Source: Bacillota bacterium (lineage in GTDB: Bacteria; Bacillota; UBA994). From it: a stretch of 10,560 nt of DNA. Under the pieces are notes generated by a model. That model was not told the origin of the DNA, searched no databases, and worked only from the letters and a program-made list of their open reading frames with translations. Position numbers and translations under genes: made by a program. The DNA is taken from NCBI GenBank assembly GCA_018725535.1, contig QLUS01000054.1, forward strand, positions 1 to 10,560. The letters are read 5' to 3'. Below, piece after piece: positions 6,743 to 10,560 of the stretch (position 1 is the stretch's first letter; every line of letters begins with the position of its first letter).

Positions 6743-7600
6743 ATGAATGCACGCTTACTTTTTGTTCACGCGCTCTCCCCGCTGCACGCGGGCACGGGGC
6801 AGGGCGTCGGTGTGATTGACTTGCCCATCGCACGTGAGAAGGCAACGGGTTTGCCCTATCTCCCTGGCTCATCCCTCAAAGGCACACTGCGCGATGCCTG
6901 CACGGATGACGTGAGGAAAAAGAGGGTGTTCGGTCCCGACACGGGCAACGCCTCCGATTACGCGAGTTCCGTCCAGTTCTCAGACCTGCTGCTGCTGCTA
7001 CTGCCCATTCGCAGTCTGGCAGGAACGTTCGCGTGGGTCACGTCGCCCTACATTCTGCGACGCCTGCACCGCGATGCGCAGGATGCTGCCGTAAGTGGAT
7101 TACCATCGAATGGCCCATCGCCATCTGCCGATGCTTGCGTGGTCTCCGATGACGGCTGCCAAATCACTATCAACGCCCAAGTCATCTTGGAAGATTTGGA
7201 CTTAACTGCCACCCCACACAGCGATGCGCGTGGGTGGGCGCAGTGGCTTGGCAGCCAGGTCTTTCCAAACGACACGGTTTGGCAGCAGATGCTGACCGCG
7301 CGCTTTGGCGTGGTGCATGACGATGTGCTGAGTTTCCTGCTCGACACCGCCACCGAAATCACCGCCCGCATCAAGTTGCTCGAAGAAGCCAAGACGGTGA
7401 AGAAAGGTGGTCTCTGGTATGAAGAAGCCTTGCCGACGGAGACGATTCTCTCTGGGTTAGTCGTTGCTACTCCCATCAAGGCAACGCGAGATGAGGTGTT
7501 CACCACCCTCACTGCCTTGATGGGCAAACCTCTGCAATTTGGCGGCAAGGCAACCGTGGGACGCGGCTTATGCCGCTTGCAAATGACAGGAGGGAATTAA
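6743..7600 (+). CDS. cmr4: Cmr4, backbone subunit and target-RNA nuclease
   Basis: Cmr4 (Cas7 family) forms the repeated backbone on the crRNA and cuts bound target RNA at 6-nt intervals. The 285-residue protein begins LFVHALSPLHAGTGQGVGV and continues IDLPIAREKATGLPYLPGSS, LKGTLRD. Asp26 of IDLPI is at the position of the catalytic aspartate of Cmr4 proteins, so target cleavage should be intact. SSVQFSDLLLLLLPIRSLAG and WVTSPYILRRL are further family elements. PTETILSGLV fits the thumb hairpin, and LQFGGKATVGRGLC is the C-terminal glycine-rich loop. AGGAGGT is 7 bases before the ATG, 16 bases after the cmr1 stop. The stop TAA overlaps the next start as TAATG. Confidence 0.96.
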   Translation: MNARLLFVHALSPLHAGTGQGVGVIDLPIAREKATGLPYLPGSSLKGTLRDACTDDVRKKRVFGPDTGNASDYASSVQFSDLLLLLLPIRSLAGTFAWVTSPYILRRLHRDAQDAAVSGLPSNGPSPSADACVVSDDGCQITINAQVILEDLDLTATPHSDARGWAQWLGSQVFPNDTVWQQMLTARFGVVHDDVLSFLLDTATEITARIKLLEEAKTVKKGGLWYEEALPTETILSGLVVATPIKATRDEVFTTLTALMGKPLQFGGKATVGRGLCRLQMTGGN

Positions 7601-7980
7601 TGATGCTCACACGCAACCAACGATACGCAGCGCAAATCTTTGAGCAGGTGAGCCAGTTCCGTGAGGCGCCAGAAACCGAACGCAAGAAATATGGCTCAAT
7701 GGCGCACAAGTTGCCAGTGCTGATTCACACGGCGGGACTGGCGCAGGCGCTGGCGTTTGTTGACTCACGGGGCAGCGCCGAGCAGAAGAAACTGCTTGAC
7801 CACATCGCCGCCGTCGTCAACGAACCAGATCTGCTCGCGCGCAGCCGCACGGCGGAACTCAATGATTACATGCGCCTGACGCACGAAGTGCTGGCGGCGC
7901 TGGTTTGGTACAAGCGGTTCGTCCAGTCCGTGTTAGGCATTGAGGCGGGCGAAGAAGCAGAAGGAGGTGGCAACGAATGA
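7600..7980 (+). CDS. cmr5: Cmr5, small helical subunit
   Basis: Cmr5 is the all-helical small subunit (Cas11-like) that stacks along the target RNA in the Cmr complex. The 126-residue protein starts MMLTRNQRYAAQIFEQV, with the family's R-x-Q-x-x-A opening. It contains YGSMAHKLPVLIHTAGLAQA, the conserved Y-G-x-x-x-x-x-P-x-x-I-x-x-x-G-L-x-Q-A helix, and the later WYKRFV motif. Its length is normal. AGGAGG lies 6 bases before the ATG at 7600 and 9 before the adjacent ATG at 7603; either could start the protein. The start overlaps the cmr4 stop (TAATG) and the end overlaps the cmr6 start (ATGA), so it is translationally coupled on both sides. The acidic, glycine-rich tail (GEEAEGGGNE) encodes the cmr6 ribosome site. 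Confidence 0.95.
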   Translation: MMLTRNQRYAAQIFEQVSQFREAPETERKKYGSMAHKLPVLIHTAGLAQALAFVDSRGSAEQKKLLDHIAAVVNEPDLLARSRTAELNDYMRLTHEVLAALVWYKRFVQSVLGIEAGEEAEGGGNE

Positions 7981-8948
7981 GCACGCAGCGACAACCTCTT
8001 GAGAACGTGCGAAAGACAAGAACGACGAACGCGGGACTCTGGCTGGACAAATTCATCCGTGAACAAGCGCGTGAAGACAAGGAGAGCCGCGGTGTGCTGG
8101 TGAAGGAAGTGGCTGAAATCCGCGTGCCAGAGGACTACGCGCGCTGGTTCGCGCGATGGCGGCAAACATTGCAGGAGTATGGTGCTGAGTGTCGGGTGGC
8201 TGAAGCGCAAGGACGCATGGCGATTGGCTTGGGCGAAGAGAGCGTTTTGGAAACTTCCGTCGCCTTGCACCACACCTACGGCATTCCCTACATCCCTGGC
8301 AGTGCGCTCAAGGGCTTGGCTGCCAGTTTTGCCCGTCAGCACCTTGGAGACGAATGGCAGCCCGATACTCCCGCTTATGTGACGGTGTTTGGCGACACGC
8401 AGACCGCAGGCTACGTCACTTTTTACGACGCACTGCCGCTGCCGAACAGCGCCGCCTTGCATCCCGATGTCATCACGGTTCATCACGAAAAATACTATCA
8501 GAACGACCGCACCGCGCCGCCAGCAGACTGGGATGACCCGAACCCTGTGCCATTTCTCTCGGCCACTGGCAAATATCTCATCGCGTTGTCAGGACCGCCT
8601 GGATGGGTCAATGCAACCTTTGACATCTTGAAGCACGCGTTGGCTCACTCAGGGATTGGCGCGAAGACATCCAGCAGCTATGGGCGACTGAAACTCGAAT
8701 CTGCGCCGCTCCTTGACCCTGACCAGGCAAAGGCAGATCAACTGATTGCGGGGGTCCAAGCGTTAAAGCCCGCAGAGGTCGCGGGGCGCATCTACACCTT
8801 TTACGAACTGTGGCGCAAACTGGAGGTCAACCCTGTACAAAAACGCCGCGTGGCAGAGACCATCGTGGCGAAGGTGGAAGAAGCAGGACGGGAGAAGCAA
8901 TCGCGTGACAAAGATTGGTACAAGGAGTTGTTAGCGAGTATCCAATGA
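7977..8948 (+). CDS. cmr6: Cmr6, type III-B RAMP subunit
   Basis: Cmr6 is the Cas7-like subunit that joins Cmr1 and the Cmr4 filament at the crRNA 3' end. The 323-residue protein has about 75 N-terminal residues of charged helix. Then follow LGEESVLETSVALHHTYGIP and YIPGSALKGLAASFARQHLG, the RAMP core with the G-S-x-L-K-G helix. VFGDTQTAGYVTFYDALPLP and the HPDVITVHHEKYYQ segment are Cmr6 signatures, and the glycine-rich loop is GIGAKTSSSYGRLKLE. A helical C-terminal extension follows, ending LASIQ. AGGAGGTG is 7 bases before the ATG. It is the last gene of the tightly packed block; 67 bases separate it from the CARF nuclease. Confidence 0.95.
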   Translation: MSTQRQPLENVRKTRTTNAGLWLDKFIREQAREDKESRGVLVKEVAEIRVPEDYARWFARWRQTLQEYGAECRVAEAQGRMAIGLGEESVLETSVALHHTYGIPYIPGSALKGLAASFARQHLGDEWQPDTPAYVTVFGDTQTAGYVTFYDALPLPNSAALHPDVITVHHEKYYQNDRTAPPADWDDPNPVPFLSATGKYLIALSGPPGWVNATFDILKHALAHSGIGAKTSSSYGRLKLESAPLLDPDQAKADQLIAGVQALKPAEVAGRIYTFYELWRKLEVNPVQKRRVAETIVAKVEEAGREKQSRDKDWYKELLASIQ

Positions 8949-9046
8949 TGCCGGTCGATAAGGTCCTGCTGCTGGACTTGCGCATCGGCGGGCTACGAGT
9001 TTACAGGAGGGCGCAATGGACCATACGCCAAAGAGAAAGGTCATGA
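8945..9046 (+). other. Possible 33-codon overlapping frame at the cmr6 end
   Basis: An ATG at 8945 overlaps the cmr6 stop (ATGA) and opens a frame beginning MMPVDKVLLLDLRIGGLRVY, ending at 9046 inside the next gene. It could be a coupled small protein or the stub of a lost gene. No well-spaced ribosome site precedes it; the nearest AAGGAG is about 18 bases away. It is not recognised, and chance is a fair explanation. Confidence 0.15.
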
Positions 9047-10200
9047 TCATGCTGGTGGGTGGCAGGCAGGTTCCGAATGCACTTGGCATTCTCGCCTATA
9101 AACCGGATGTGGTCGGTTTCATTGCTTCGCGGGACACGCCGCAAGACCTTCAAAAAATAAAGGAGTTCACCAAGACAATCCCGAACCTGGATGTCCTGAA
9201 ACCTGTGGAGGTCGATGCATTCTCGATGAGCGCTGTCGCAGACGCGTGTGAGGAGATGATAACCCAGCAAGCAAATGCTGAAACCGTACTGAACTTGACC
9301 ACTGGAACCACAATCATGTCCTTGGGAGGTTATGAGGCAGCCAAAAGGCAGAGGGTCACGTCAGTGTACGTGGCTACGGCGATTGGAAAAATCATTACCG
9401 TGACAGGGTCTTCGATTCCGGGGTTGGATCTTGGCATAACGGTGAATGAGTATTTGACTATTTACGGGCGGACTTCACGGGAGACATTTTTATTCTCCAA
9501 GCTTTCCATAAACCAGAAGGCCGCGCTTGAAGTAGCCAGGTTCTTGGTGAACACCGACGCCAGAGAATGCTTGAGCCTTATGCGGAGATGGAACCGGGGC
9601 ACGGACAAAAGGACGATTCATGGAAAACTCAACAGCCCATTGAATAGTGAAACAATCAATGCATTTATGCGGCTTAAGCAACTAGGGCTCATACAGGGGT
9701 TATCCATTCAATCTCAGCAAGTATCGTATCTCATCCCATGTGAGCCAAACTGGAAGTATTTGGATGGGACATGGCTCGAAGCCTACTGTTGGGAAACGGC
9801 TCAATCATTGAAGGACAGCTCTGGTCGTCCGGTCTTTGACGAAGTGCGATTTTCTTTGGAGATTGTTAGCCAAGCCGCTGTCAGTGAAATTGATCTGTTT
9901 TGTTTACATCAGGGACAACCTCTTATCGCCTCCTGTAAGACTGAGGACTTATCCTTCAAGACTCAGTATTTGGAGGAATTGCAATCTCGCGCCGACATGT
10001 TGGGGGGAAGGTTCTGCGGCAAGCTGTTTATCACAAACATGCCCGCTCCGTCGCCGAATGCGCAAAAACGAAGAGACTTTGATCGCTTCCTTGAACAAGC
10101 AAAGGCGCGTGAGATCGTAGTGGTGACTGGGGATCATCTGGCCGATTTACCCAAGGTGCTCCTAACCGAAGCAACACGGCCAACATATCCACGACTTTGA
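9016..10200 (+). CDS. Card1/Can2-type CARF nuclease (DUF1887 family), altered E-x-K motif
   Basis: Likely ancillary effector that senses cyclic oligoadenylate made by Cas10 and then cuts nucleic acid. Residues 1 to about 145 form a CARF domain: strand IMLVGGRQVPN (11-21), VVGFIASRDT, and the ligand loop NLTTGTTIMS (93-102). A linker or winged-helix part spans about 150-240. From about 245 a PD-(D/E)XK nuclease domain shows GTWLEAY (Glu255), EIDLF (Asp293) and ASCKTED (Lys308). In Card1 and Can2 relatives the last motif is E-C-K; here the Glu place is Ser306, so the nuclease may be impaired unless nearby Glu310 substitutes. Length (394) is normal for the family. AGGAGG is 5 bases before the ATG. 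It follows cmr6 closely and precedes another CARF gene, so it belongs to the operon. Confidence 0.88.
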   Translation: MDHTPKRKVMIMLVGGRQVPNALGILAYKPDVVGFIASRDTPQDLQKIKEFTKTIPNLDVLKPVEVDAFSMSAVADACEEMITQQANAETVLNLTTGTTIMSLGGYEAAKRQRVTSVYVATAIGKIITVTGSSIPGLDLGITVNEYLTIYGRTSRETFLFSKLSINQKAALEVARFLVNTDARECLSLMRRWNRGTDKRTIHGKLNSPLNSETINAFMRLKQLGLIQGLSIQSQQVSYLIPCEPNWKYLDGTWLEAYCWETAQSLKDSSGRPVFDEVRFSLEIVSQAAVSEIDLFCLHQGQPLIASCKTEDLSFKTQYLEELQSRADMLGGRFCGKLFITNMPAPSPNAQKRRDFDRFLEQAKAREIVVVTGDHLADLPKVLLTEATRPTYPRL

Positions 10201-10213
10201 AGTGGAGGGTAAC

Positions 10214-10560
10214 ATGCGCGTTCTATTTTCACCATTGGGCTTGAGCTACGGCAGCCTCTTCTCAGCCATTGTGCTGGTCAAGTCAGATCATGTTGTGGTC
10301 ATCACCAGCGCCAAGGCGGCGGAGAATATCCCCAAGGTGATCGAGGAGGCAAAGAAGTTGCACTCTGACTTCACACTGGAGTATTACATCATCAGCGATC
10401 CCTTTGTGGGATTCACCGAGGGGAGGGAGTTAGCGAGAAAAATCGCAAAGAGCGAAGAGCAGAGAGCAGAGAGTGTGGAGTGCATCGTCAATTTAGCGGG
10501 TGGGACGACCGCGTTGCAGGATGCAGTCCAATGCATTGCTCGCGCCCTCAGAGCCAAAGA
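10214..10560 (+). CDS. CARF-domain protein, N-terminal part (runs off the window)
   Basis: The first 115 residues of a gene cut by the window edge. It opens MRVLFSPLGLSYGSLFSAI, the first strand and glycine-rich turn of a CARF Rossmann-like fold. DHVVVITSAKA is the second strand with its S/T end, and IVNLAGGTTALQDAVQ is the ligand-binding G-G-T loop. GGAGG stands 5 bases upstream, and only 13 bases separate it from the Card1-type gene, so the two are probably co-transcribed. CARF proteins of this kind carry HEPN (Csx1/Csm6), other effector, HTH or ring-nuclease domains. The C-terminal part that would decide among these is outside the window. Its role is presumably as second effector, regulator or off-switch for cyclic oligoadenylate. 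Confidence 0.8.
   Translation, partial: MRVLFSPLGLSYGSLFSAIVLVKSDHVVVITSAKAAENIPKVIEEAKKLHSDFTLEYYIISDPFVGFTEGRELARKIAKSEEQRAESVECIVNLAGGTTALQDAVQCIARALRAK

Noticed and set aside
7866..8486. 206-codon minus-strand frame
   Set aside because: Shadow of cmr5 and cmr6, made possible by their GC-rich codon use; no recognisable motifs.
1..10560. CRISPR array, cas6 or adaptation genes
   Set aside because: No regularly spaced direct repeats of 25-40 bases and no Cas1, Cas2 or Cas6 motifs were seen; they must lie outside the window or be supplied elsewhere.

Overview
The window carries most of a type III-B (Cmr) CRISPR interference operon on the + strand, followed by two CARF-domain genes. Decayed insertion-sequence debris lies to its left and interrupts it once. 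The host is a bacterium by gene style: strong AGGAGG ribosome sites, ATGA and TAATG gene overlaps, GC-rich cas genes. The sequence does not name a taxon. The mosaic of IS110 and IS21-like remnants and GCAGGC-type palindromes suggests an accessory, repeatedly rearranged locus.

Layout. Positions 1-208 hold no supported gene; on the minus strand there is a promoter-like pair followed by a perfect 10-bp hairpin with a T run. Positions 209-688 (minus) are the N-terminal catalytic half of an IS110 transposase, with about 150 bp of its upstream non-coding sequence. Near 836-880 a pair of TGGCCG-type repeats resembles an IS21-family end, and it abuts the C-terminal remnant of a von Willebrand factor A-like protein (882-1181). 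After two GCAGGC palindromes, a 36-codon reading frame (1252-1362) that resembles the first residues of Cmr1 is translationally coupled to cas10/cmr2 (1359-3080). A heavily mutated, antisense IS110 copy fills roughly 3100-4200. Then come cmr3, cmr1, cmr4, cmr5 and cmr6 as a tight series (4226-8948), a Card1/Can2-type CARF nuclease (9016-10200), and the start of another CARF gene that runs off the right edge (10214 onward). There is no CRISPR array, cas6, cas1 or cas2 in the window.

How it works together. Cmr1, 3, 4, 5 and 6 and Cas10 are the known subunits of the Cmr effector, which binds a crRNA and recognises target RNA. Cmr4 keeps Asp26, the RNA-cleaving residue. Cas10 lacks the N-terminal HD DNase domain but keeps the GGDD cyclase motif. 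The likely output is therefore target-RNA cutting plus cyclic oligoadenylate, which would be sensed by the downstream CARF proteins. The most notable points are the Card1 homologue with Ser in place of the Glu of its E-x-K nuclease motif, the Cmr1-like scar ahead of cas10, the IS110 remnant splitting cas10 from the other cmr genes, and CTTAAG-centred inverted repeats at the mutation sites of that remnant.
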